Below, piece after piece: positions 32,801 through 44,800 of a stretch of DNA of 64,000 bases. Under the pieces are notes generated by a model, which was not told the DNA's origin, made no database searches, and worked only from the letters and a program-made list of their open reading frames with translations. The stretch is taken from the NCBI RefSeq assembly GCF_029633865.1, contig NC_079211.1:141837345-141901344 (forward strand). The letters run 5' to 3'. Numbering within the stretch: position 1 is the stretch's first letter; every line of letters begins with the position of its first letter. Position numbers and translations under genes: made by a program. The stretch comes from Lampris incognitus (taxonomy: Eukaryota; Chordata; Actinopteri; Lampriformes; Lampridae).

Positions 32801-35800
32801 GGGTTGGGGTGAAAAACGGCAGGATGGTAGCACTCCAGGAGCAGGGTTGGGCACCACTGTTCTAGAATGATTAATTCTTTCCAAATACAGCTATTCAAAT
32901 CATCTGGTGAATTTCTTTATTTTTTCATATCTCAGGAAAAGATATCACAATGTGAGTTTTTTCCAATATTGTGCAGCCCTACTGGTTAAGCCGCCCCACC
33001 GGGACGTTCTGGCTGTGTTGAGCAGTTATCAAATGGTTCCGAAAATCCAGAAACGAGCACAGCTCCACTTCCCCTCTCCAGTGGTGGAATTGAGTACATT
33101 TACTCAAGTACTGCACTTAAGTACAAATTTGAGGTACTTGTACTTAACTTGAGTCTTTCTAAGAGTCTAGACCAGTGGTGGCTAACCATGTGCCACAGAG
33201 AGCCATGTGTATGCAGGTTTTCATTCCTACCCAACTCCACACCAGCTGATTTCACTGATACAATCTTCCTCTTTGGTTGAAGGGTTGCTAATCAGTCAAA
33301 TCACCTGGTGTGGAGTCCGGCTGGAATGAAAACCTGCATACACATTGCTCTCCATGGCACATGGTTAGCCACCCCGGGTCTAGACTCCACTACATTTTGG
33401 ATGGAAATATTTTACTGTTTACTTCGATACATTTATCTGAAAGCTTTAGTTACTTTACATTAAGAATTTCGCCTGGTGTGTGAGAGAAGTACCAGCACGT
33501 TGCCGCAGCCACTAAAGCATGAGGTAGTCTGCAGCCCTCCCGGATTGGCAGAGGGGGTGGAGCAGTGACCGGGACAGCTCGGAAGAGTAGGGTAATTGGC
33601 CAGATACAATTGGGGAGGAAAAAAAAAGTGGATGCTCTAAGGGGTAGTTAAGTTACTTTTGTCAGCCATGGTAAGCGTAATAGTTAACTGAAAGGCCGTG
33701 TATTGTGTTAGCTGTCACGGAAGAGAAATAAAAAGTCCCTGTTCACGCAACATTACTACAGTGTCTGTCTTCCCACATTCTTCACAGCAGATTTGTGTGA
33801 AAAGCTACTTCTCGGCTATAAGACAGGCTAAAGTAAATTATAATAACCTATATTATAATATAAAAACCAGAGATGTCCCAACTACAGTTTTCTTATGTGA
33901 TTTTGTTGTGCTGTGGCGGCAAATGTTTTTCTGTGGCAGCTCGCCACGGAAAAACATCACAAACGACAACACTGATGTACCTTGTTGACAAGAATGGACA
34001 GCCCCTGGCTCTCAGCCTCCTCATTGACACTTGAGCCTTGCCACAGTATGGATAATACAACACTGCCTGGAGATATCAGACACTTACGGAATGTGGAAAA
34101 GAACAAGTTTTGTTATCTGTTTTGACAATGGCTCAGTAAAAGGCCTATTTCACACCGGCATTTGGCTTTGGCAAATCTTTGAGCTTACTGAAGTGAGCAC
34201 ACAAAGATGGTGCCATACTCTATGTCGCTTTTGTTGCACAAAATGCATCTTGTACAATTACCTATGATTGCCATACTTCACTGGACAGAAGATTAGAAGT
34301 TCCCAACAGCTAGAAGTTGTGGGACTTGCCGAGAGAGATTACCTACAACAAACAGGTACCGCCATGGAGTAATGGCCGCAGACAGCGCTGCCGAGATGGA
34401 GTAAATGAGGCGGCATCCTACCTAGCCCCCGATTCCCAGCATACTGCTGTCTGATGTCCAGTCCCTTGACAACAAGCTGGCAAACTTCATTGCTGAATAA
34501 GCTCTCAAAGGGACATGAAGAACTGTTGTGTGTTCTGCTGTACAGAGACTTGGCTGGGCCCTAATACACTTGATAGGGCTGTACAACCCGAGTGTTTTTC
34601 TATGCACCGCATGGACTGTTCCATGACGACTACTGGCAAGATAAAGGGAGATGGTGTATGCTTCTTTGTTAACAATTCATGGTGCACTGACGTGGAAATA
34701 GTATCTCAGTCCTGTTCACCAGTGTTGGAACAATTAATAATAAGGTGCAGACCATTCTATCATCCAACTTCTCAACCACTGTTACTCTACTGTCAAGGCA
34801 GCTTACAGGTCTATCCTACGACCTCACTTTGGGAAAACCAACCACCTGTCCATGCTCTTGCTTACTGCCTACAAGCAGGAAGGGAAGTGTGTGCAGCCCA
34901 CTGTGAGGACAGTACAGTTTTGGAATACAGAACACGAATCCAAACTTCAAGAATCTTTTGAATCAACCGACTGATCAGTCTTCAAGGATTCAGCCTTGAG
35001 TTTGGATGAGTATGCTGAATCAGTCATTGAATATTGTAGGTTCTGTGTGGTTAACTGTATCCCAGTGCTGTCTATTTGCTCCTACCCGAATCAGAAACCC
35101 TGGATTAACCATCAACATTCGCCTAAGGTTGAGGGAGTGTTCCACTGCTTTTAAATCAGAGGACAAGGAAAGCTACAAAAAAAAATCCAGCTATGAATTA
35201 AGGAGAGCCATCAAAGCCGCTAAAAGACAATATTGGGACAAACTGGAAAATGACTACAGTGGCTGTGACTCGCAGTGCATCTGCAGGGGTCTACGTGTGG
35301 TACGGACTATCTAAACCTAGTGTGGGCGTCTGGGTGGTGTAGCGGTCTATTCCGTTGCCTACCAACACAGGGATTGCCGGTTCGAATCCTGGTGTTGCCT
35401 TTGGGCGTCCCTACAGACACAATTGGCCGTGTCTGCGGGTGGGAAGCCGGATGTGGGTATGTGTCCTGGTCACTGCACTAGCGCCTCCTCTGGTCGGTCG
35501 GGGCGCCTGTTCAGGGGGAAGGGGGAACTGGGGGGAGTAGCGTTATCCTCCCACGTGCTATGTCCCCCTGGTGAAACTCCTCACTATCAGGTGAAAAGAA
35601 GCGGCTGGCGACTCCACATGTATTGGAGGAGGCATGTGGTAGTCTGCAGCCCTCTCCAGATTGGCAGAGGGGGTGGAGCAGCCACCAGGACAGCTCAGAA
35701 AATAAGGTAATTGGCCAAGTACAACTAGGGAGAAGAAAAAAAAAATCTAAACCTAGTGTGGTTATCAACACCTCTGCCTCTCTCCCGGATGAGTTTAACA

Positions 35801-38800
35801 ACTTTTATGCCCGCTTTGAAACTCACAACTTGGATCCGGTGACAGCAGCACAGTACCCACCCGATGAAATTGATCTACAGAAATCTTTAAATTTTAAAAG
35901 GGTTAAGGCTTGTAACACTGCTGGCCCAGATGGCATCCCTTCCTGTGTCCTCAAGGCATGTTACACTCGGCTATCTCAAGTTTTTACAGACATTTTTAGC
36001 CTGTCCCTGTCACAGTGTGTGGTTCCACTGTGTTTTAAGAAAACCTCCATTGTGCCTGTACCTAAGAAAACACCTGTCTCTTGCCTTAATGATTACTGAC
36101 CTGTTGCTTTGACCTCTGTTATTATGAAGTGTCTGGAAAGATTGGTATCATATATAAAATGTAACATTCCCGTTACCCGTGAACCATTACGGTTTGCCTA
36201 CTGTTCCAGTAGATCGGTGCATGACGCTATCTCACTTGCTCTGCATACTGCTCTAGTACACCTTGAAAAGAAAAATACCTTTGTCAGAATTTTGTTTACT
36301 GATTACAGCTCTGCTTTTTAATATAATTGTACCATTCAAACTGATGTTAAAACTTGGTATTGGTGTGGGCAACTCTGTCTGTAATTGGCTATTTGATTTC
36401 CTGACAGGCAGGCCCCAAACTGTAAGAATAGGTAGAACATACTCAATCACATTAGTTCTTAGGACCGGAGCACCTCAGGGCTGCTGTCTCAGTCCCCTAT
36501 TGTACATGACGTTTACACAAGACTTTGTTGCCAAATATGAAAACGGCAGCATCATTAAATTCATAGATGACGCCACAGTGATTGGACTAATAAATGACAG
36601 TGATGAGTGGGCCTATAGTAGGGAAGTGGAAAATGTAACCATATGGTGCCATCATAACAACCTCTCTGAATGTCAATAAGACAAAAGAAATCCATTGTTG
36701 ACACTACTACTATTATTTTCGGCTGCTCCCGTTAGGGGTCGCCACAGCAGATCATCCGTTTCCATCTCTTCCTATCCTCTGCATCTTCCTCTGTCACACC
36801 AGCCACCTGCATGTCCTCCCTCACCACATCCACAAACCTCTTTGGCCTTCCTCTTTTCCTCTTCCCTGGCAGCTCCATATTCAGCATCCTTCTCCCAATA
36901 TCGGCCAGCTCTCTCCCTTTACCAGTCATACTGCCGACATCCAAAGTTCCGACTTTCACCTCCACCCTCCTACCCTTCCTCCTTTCCTGCTGCCTCTGCA
37001 CATACCTCCCCCCTATCTTTCTCCTTCGCCCAACAGTAGCATAGTTTCCACTGGCACCCTGCTGGCCAAAAGTAGCGGTGGCAGTCGTTGGTCAGCGGGG
37101 CGTCGACGGATCTGGTATGGAAATCTGATTTATGATCCGCATATTTGATTTGGCAAAGATTTTACGCTGGATGCCCTTCCTGACGCAAATCCATTATTAA
37201 CATTAGTCATTATGAATCGTTATCATTAAAGATCAGAAGAAATCACATTTCTATTTCCATCAATGGTTCATCTGTTAAAATTGTGGACGGTTTTAAATTT
37301 CTTGGTTTGCACATCAGACACCCTCACGTGGCCTCAACACCAATTGCATCCTCAAGAAGGCACAGCAGAGACTGTATTTTCTGAGGCATCTCAAGACCAA
37401 AACCCTTACGAACTTCTCTCACAGCACCATCAAGAGTGTCTTACCACTGGCTGCAAAAGAAGCGCCCAAAACACCAGCCCCCCCCGCTCATGTTCTGTTC
37501 TCGCTCCTAAAGAAACGTTACCAGAGCATCAAATCCCACACCACCCGTCTCAGTAAGTTTCTCTCCACAGGCAGTCAGGTCGCTGAACAGCTGACGCACC
37601 TATATGTACCTAACATTGTGTTATCGTGTACTGTATACTGTGTAAATAATGTTTGAATTCACTGTGTACATGGGCCTTTTTTTTTCTTTCTGGGATGGCG
37701 TGTCCTCGCGTCCCTTGTGATAAGGCAGGGCGAGCCAGAGCACAAGAATTCCATTGTCTTCTAAATATATATGACATAAAATTTGAACTTGAATATGCAT
37801 CCATCCAGTCACTCACAATGGTCCATTTGTGTATAGATGAGACACGTGAAAGTCATGTTTCTTCCAAAGTAATTGCAATTTAGTTTCAACGATTCGGTAC
37901 TTTAGCCCGTAAAAAAAGTTTTTGTACCCTGTTCTGGAAAAAATCGGCCCTGTCAGCAAAGCTGTCAAGTCAACATCTGCAATGTGCGACTCGACTAATT
38001 ATGAAATAAATGTGAAACGTTATCAGTGTTAGCCAAGTGGGCAAAACATGTTAAATGATTACAACATTTGCCCACCAAATATGTTGGCTTGTTGCGAAAG
38101 TTGGTCGTGGCCTAGTGGTAATTTTATTTTATTTTTCAAATATTTCAAATCCAGATGAAAATCAGGGCACTAAACGCAGCTCTGTATTCTTTATGGCTTT
38201 ATGACGAAGCTTGAAGGATAAAGTTAAATGCTGCTAAGTGCTTCTTTTTCCAGTGAGAAGGAGACACGCTCTGACTCACATAATCGATAAACACAGACAC
38301 CCACCCCCCCCTACACACACACACAGACTGAGTAATTCAGGGATAAGAGTTGGTTGAAAGACACACAAGGTCAGTGACTCAGTACGAAGCTAGCCTGGCG
38401 TCACTCCAGTAACCAGTGGGGAGACATCAGGCCACCGCTGCACACATACATTCTGAACTTATCTGTGTAGCACCATCTTTAAACATTTACTCCATACTCA
38501 TCCACTTAAACCTTGGTGTGTCTAACCCTTTGCCCAATACCCTCACCTCATCGAGAATGTCTCTTGATCTAATACTTCCTCAATATAATCTGATCCTTCT
38601 CCAACCTTGTATGATTGGTTCAGGCAGGTTAAGGGTGCCCAGGGTTATCCGGAAGTGTATAGGGTATGGGATTGCCTGGTGCGTGGATTAATGGCAGGAT
38701 TCCCCCTCAGCTGGATAGCATTACTTGTTGTTTCTCCGCTGTTAATAGTTCAGTCCTGAAACAGTTCATTCTGGTTAAACATCAGTTAGGGTGTCCGGGT

Positions 38801-41800
38801 AGCGTAGCGGTCTATTCCGTTGCCTACCAACATGGGGATCGCCGGTTCGAATCCCGATGTTACCTCCAGCTTGGTCGGACGTCCCTACAGACACAATTGG
38901 CCGTGTCTGCGGGTGGGAAGCCGGATGTGGGTATGCGTCCTGGTCGCTGCACTAGCGCCTCCTCTGGTCGGTCGGGGCACCTGTTCAGGGGGGAGGGGGA
39001 ACTGGGGGGAATAGCGTGATCCTCCCATGTGCTACATCCCCCTGGTGAAACTCCTCACTGTCAGGTGAAAAGAAACGGCTGGCGACTCCACATGTATCGG
39101 AGGAGGCATGTGGTAATCTGCAGCCCTCCCCGGATCGGCAGAGGGGGTGGTGCAGCGACCAGGACGGCTCGGAAGATTGGGGTAATTGGCCAAGTACAAT
39201 TGTGGAGAAAAGGGGGGGGGGTGTTAGATTTCGTGTGGATGTCTTGGTTTAGTGGTGTGTGTATGTAACCCGTTTGTTTGTTTGACAGGGTAACTCTTGC
39301 CTTCACTGGGGTAGGCCTCCTCGTCTTCCTCACCTCTATTATCGGGCTGCTGCCGAACGGCAGGTAAGGCACATCTTTTAATTTCATCAGTTAATTTTGT
39401 GTAAACTCGGCTCCTACTCGAGTCGGTAGGTCTGATAATCTGAGGCATTATTTTTCTTCAGTGAATCATCACTGTTCCCTTCTTTTTCCTGTAGGATGAA
39501 GAACTTCCTGAGCGAGCAAGTTCACCTGATGTGTTACAGGATATGCGTCCGTGCCCTCACTGCCATCATCACCTACCATGACAGGTAAACTCGCCATCAC
39601 TTCAGATGCTTTTGACTTCAGCTTCGTGGGAAACAGTACCTGCTTGATTTTAGCTTGCACTCTGCCCACGCTCACATGCAGCGGAAAGAATGTCACTTTA
39701 GTTTTCTTTGCACTGAAAACGCTCATTATCCAGTCCAGTACGCTTCCAGGGGGACTAGTCGAGCAGTGGGCACATCACCTTACCCACAGAGACACGCACA
39801 AAGACCTGATTCAGGTGTCATGGATCGGTGCGCTGCCGTTTGCTTCAGCTTTTACAGTCAAACACAAAGGAAGTCATTCATGCCTTACAAAATGGTTGAC
39901 AAACCTCTTTGGTGGTGGTAAACGATGGGGGTCATCAGTTGTTACGCAAGCATTCTGGGTTAAGTGTGAGTGAGCTGTTGCTCAAGGCTAGTCACTAACA
40001 GTTTATATTCTTTTCTACTGCATGAGACACTGTAAGCCTAAGCGAAGCAGCAAGTCCTAGTGTTACTGCTTTCTCATACAGAAAGCCAGGTCGGGCAGCG
40101 GTCTTCCACAGTGGGGAGGGTAGCCTTCAGAGCCACTGAATCCAAAAAGCCACGACAGAAACTTGAGTATTGGTGTGATAAGTTAAATGGGGTTGTCACT
40201 AGATAGATTACAAGCAATCGATAGATGACTTGATTACAAGTCATCTATCGATTATTCTGACTAGAGTTAATCGGTTGAGCAAAAAGTACTTTTAAGTGTT
40301 TTATTTAAGATTAACAATATAGGCGTCCGGGTAGCGTAGTGGTCTATTCCGTTGCCTACCGACACGGGGATCGCCGGTTCGAATCCCCATGTTACCTCCG
40401 GCTTGGTCGGGCGTCCCTACAGACACAATTGGCCGTGTCTGCGGGTGGGAAGCCGGATGTGGGTATGCGTCCTGGTCGCTGCACTTGCGCCTCCTCTGGT
40501 CCATCGGGGCGCCTGTTCTGGGGGGAGGGAGAACTGGGGGGAATAGCGTGACCCTCCCACGCGCTACGTCCCCCTGGTGAAACTCCTCACTGTCAGGGGA
40601 AAAGAAGCGGCTGACGACTCCACGTGTATCGGAGGAGGCATGTGGTAGTCTGCAGCCCTCCCCGGATCAGCAGAGGGGGTGGAGCAGCGACCGGGGCGGC
40701 TCGGAAGAGTGGGGTAATTGGCCGGATACAATTGGGGAGGAAAAAAAGGATAACATTGTAACGTAAGATTCACTAGAGCCTACAATTTACACTCTGGTTG
40801 GCCACTGTCATGTATTGTCATGTTTATTTGTCGTCCACGATCCGGTTTTGCCCCAGTTTTATTACATCTTTGAATGTAAGGTGACCCTGAGTGTAGAGAG
40901 ATGCACAGTCAGATGAAATTATGTAATTGTAGGCAGGATCCTTTCTGTTAGGTTGCTGCAGTGTGGACTTGGGGCTGTTGTGGTAAAGCAAGTTCAGCCT
41001 CGCAATGCTTGCAGACCACTGCGTTTTCTTATAGTCAAAAAATGGCTCCAAACATTGTGGTTATTTTCAGTAATATTTTGGCCCCTGCCTCTTCTTGCAC
41101 TTCGCTCTACATATCCTGACCTGTTTAGACATGCAGGAAGGCAGGAAACGAAGCTTCGAGGCAGTAAATTTTAATCGAGGATTTTATTTGTATTCGGTTT
41201 ACTTGATTACTTGTGACAGTCCTGTGGTGGAAACAGAGTGATGCAAACGTAGGATGACTTTCCTCTGTTAGTCCCTGGTACAACTGGATAGCGATGGGGG
41301 AGCATTTGAATTAGCAGAGACTTTTTATAGCAATAGGGCGACGTGAGAAACTGATGAAGGCGAGATGTCAGTAGGTGGGATGGCACAACCATCAGGAAGT
41401 AGAACAGAATGTTTAGTTTTTTAGAAAATAATCGCCTATCAGTGATCATCCGTACCAACAAACTGATATGGTGGTCAGGACTGACTGTATTTTTGATTGA
41501 GTTTGAAGTCGGATTGAATGGGATGTGCCGTCTAATCTTTTTGTTTTTTCCATCAGGGCACATTGTAAGTAAGATTAGGCTGCTCTTTATAAAGCCTGCG
41601 TGAAACCTAAAGATCAATGTTATTGATACCGCTGCTGTTAATGTCATGGTGTGTGTTCAAATGTCATGCTGCGTGTTATAACCAGACACCGCCCCGAGCG
41701 GGGGTCTGATCTGGAGCACAAAAAACATTTTGCCTTTGTGTTTAGCCCACTTGTTTGATGGTGGAGCTCTTTAAACATTAGAGAAGAACTGGGAAAACAT

Positions 41801-44800
41801 GCAGATAATGGACGACATTTACAAAGTAACTGACTCGCCTCAGTAATCAGAGAACAAGCTTCATTCATGTAGGTCGAGGTCAAGCACTACAAGGCTGTGT
41901 CGTCTTCTTGATCCTCGGCTACTAAAAAGTGAAACCATAACCTACGTTATCTGGCATGGAACCGTGACTTCCAGAGCACGGGGCTCAGAGTGGAACTTGT
42001 GGCCTGATCCATCATACCTCTTCCTGTTATGAAGTACCGGGCGTGTTGTAGCTTGTGTCCCTCTCTGCTCTGGGAGGGGATAAAAATACACAAGTTTTCG
42101 AGGCCCCGTTGCTGCTTCTGTTTTGAGAGCGGTAACTATCTATGGAACTTTAACTGAGCGATAAGTCCTTGCATGCTCAAGGAGTCAAACTTAACGCGGT
42201 GGTGGTGGTGGTGGTGGGGGGGGTGTTGTTTCATAAGTACTTCCACTGACTGTCTGTGGCTATTGACCATAGTGTCACCATCTTAACACATGCTGAAGTT
42301 TTTTGTTTTTTAGTCCTGTTTGGCCTGGTATCAGCTCTGCGATGCTGTTGTGTCGTTGTGTGTGTTTGCCCGTATACAGTGCCTATAAGAAGTATTCACC
42401 CCCTTGGAAGTTTGCATGTTTTATTGCTTTACAACATTGAATCTCAGCGGATTTAATTTGGCTTTTTTTAACACTGATCAACAAAAAACGACTCTTTCAT
42501 GTCAAAGTGATCTAAATTAATTGCACATTTAAACACAAAATAACTGATTGCACAAGTATTCACCCCCTTAAATATGATTCACCTAAAAAATAAGACACAA
42601 TTAGTTAAATAGAGATTGCCTGAGTGTGCACTCAAGGTGTTTGAAGCGATTGTAGTATAAATACACCTGTATCTGGAAGGTCCAATTACTCGTGAGTTGG
42701 TATCCTGACAAAAACTACACGATGAAGACAAAAGAAGACTCCGAGCAACTCTGAGAAAACATTATTGAAAAGCACAAGTCAGGGATGGATAGGGAAGGTC
42801 ACTGAAAATCCCTTGGAGTCAGTTAAAGAGGTACTTGACACTTAAATTGTGTTTTTTGAGCAGTAAACTGAATGATACGACTGTACGGTGATGAAACACA
42901 CAAATGCTGGTGTTAATATTGACATTTCTTACCAAATTTGTAAAAATTGGCATTTCGTGGGTTGAAAATGGCTCAACACGCCATCTACTGTTTTGAATCA
43001 GCCTTGAACTTGCGAGGTCAGTACTGATGTGGAGTCGACCAGTTGGACTTATCTACGTAATGAAATAAAAAAGTGTTAACGCCCTTTAATCCATGGTGGG
43101 TGACTGACCTCCCCCAGCCCCTGCCCTTGAGCGTGAGTCTGTGAAACCGTGCTCATTTTCAAATATTTGCTGATCGGGACTCATCATTCACAGGAGTTTA
43201 CTCGCTAGCCTTGCGCATTTATTGAATTTTCTACCAAAGTTAAAGTTATATTATTTCATCATTTTCAATCTTGGCTCAATGGTAAGGACGGCTGTAGATG
43301 CACCACTGGACAACTGGGTCAGTCGAGCTGGGCTCGCACCACGGCTGCAGGAGCAGTCGACACGTCACTGGAAAGCTGCAGCCTGTCTCGCGGGGGCCCC
43401 TTCCGTCTGGCACATCCGCGTCCCGGTAGTCGGGGCGGTGTTTGATGCTGTGCCGAAGGTGGCTGGTGGAGTGGACTGGGTACAGCAGTGTGTGGCGGTG
43501 AGCCGGTGACTTGCACCAAGCCCTTCTCATGGATCTCCCCAGTTGCTCCTGCCTCACACATCCTCAGCCCCTCCCCAACCCCCCTTGCCCATTTTTTAGT
43601 ATTTTTCAAAATTATGCAATGGGAGCTAGTCTCAGACCTGGGGGAGAAGTTACACTTTAAGTCAATTATTAAGACACAGAAAGAACATGGCACAGCCGTA
43701 AATCTGCCGAGAGCAGGCCATCCTCCAAAACGGAGTGATCATACAAGAAGGGGATTAGTGAGAGAGGCCACCAACAGACCTATGACTCCTCTGAAGGAGT
43801 TACAAGTTTCAGTGGCTGAGGTGGGAGAGACTGTGCATACAACTGTTGCTCGAGTTCTTCACCAGTGACAGCTTTATGGGAGAGTGGCAAAGAGAAAACC
43901 ACTGTGGGGGGGGGGGGGGGGGAACTTGCATGCATGCATGTGGGTGACTTTGAAATCAGCTGAAAGAAGGTTCTGTGGTCTGATGAGCCCAAAATTGAGC
44001 TTTTTGGCCATCAAACTAGATGCTATGTTTGGAGTAAACCAAAACCACTGCACATCATCACAAATGCACAATCTCCACGGTGAAGAATGGTGCTGGCAGC
44101 CTCATGCTGTGGGGCTGCTTTGCTGCAGCAGGTCCTGGAAGGTTTGTGAAGGCAGAGGGTAAAATGAAGGCAGCAAAATACAGGGAAATCCTGGAGAAAA
44201 ACCTGATGCATTCGGCAAGACAACTGCGACTTGGGAGAAGATTTGTTTTCCAGCAAGACAATGACTACAAGCATACAGCCAAAGATGCGAACGAACAGTT
44301 TAAAAAAAAATGTTTTAATGCCCTGGAGTGGTGCAGTCAGAGTCCAGACCTCAATCCAATTGAAAGTTTGTGGCTGGACTTGGAAGAAGACTTCACTCAT
44401 GATCACCATGCAACCTGACAGCTTGGGTAGTTTAGCAAAGAAGAATGGGGTGGAGGGTGGGGGGAGTTACAGTGTCCAGATGTGCAGTTTTCCTGCCAAA
44501 GGTGCATATTCTAAATACTGACTTGAAGGGGGCGAATACGTGTGCACTCAATTATTTTGTTTAATAATTGTAACAAATTTAGACTAATTCGTAGAAATGT
44601 TTTCACTTTGACATGAGTCTTTTTCTGTTGAACAGTCAAAAAAAGCCGAATTAAATCCACCGCGATTCAGTGTCGTAAAACATAACATAAAGGGGGTGAA
44701 TACTTTGTATAGACTGTGTGTGTGTGTGTGCAGCCCGTTTTGGAGGTTTACCCCTCCTTGCTCGCTGTCTTTGTAAAGTGTATTTGAGTCAGTGGTATTC

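Larger units (their letters stand above)
34350..37820 (+). pseudogene. Rex1/L2-type LINE, near full length but broken and twice interrupted
   Basis: Plus-strand fragments in order: endonuclease ([19 protein letters not shown], then [13 protein letters not shown] at ~34520-34690); a basic linker ([20 protein letters not shown]); RT domains ([53 protein letters not shown], which holds the Asp pair); and the C-terminal [19 protein letters not shown]-type segment with [16 protein letters not shown]. Stops and frameshifts (for example near 36098 and 36321) kill the ORF. A SINE splits it at 35326-35744 and an RTE derivative splits it at about 36706-37184. The 3' end lies near 37820 in gpat4 intron 3. 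Clade assignment is by recalled similarity. Confidence 0.82.

Noticed and set aside
35326-35744. Genuine tRNA gene from the TAGCGGTCTA and GGTTCGAATCC boxes
   Set aside because: The box sequences head a ~420-bp dispersed element with target-site duplications, and no cloverleaf acceptor stem was evident.
39001-39268. Repeated short frames with a MYRRRHVV..., [12 protein letters not shown]-like protein at several loci
   Set aside because: All are translations of SINE family B bodies at 35326, 38788, 40323, 48093 and 48915.
43222-43509. 95-aa frame inside the TTAA element as a possible transposase
   Set aside because: No piggyBac or other transposase motif and far too short. Treated as non-coding.
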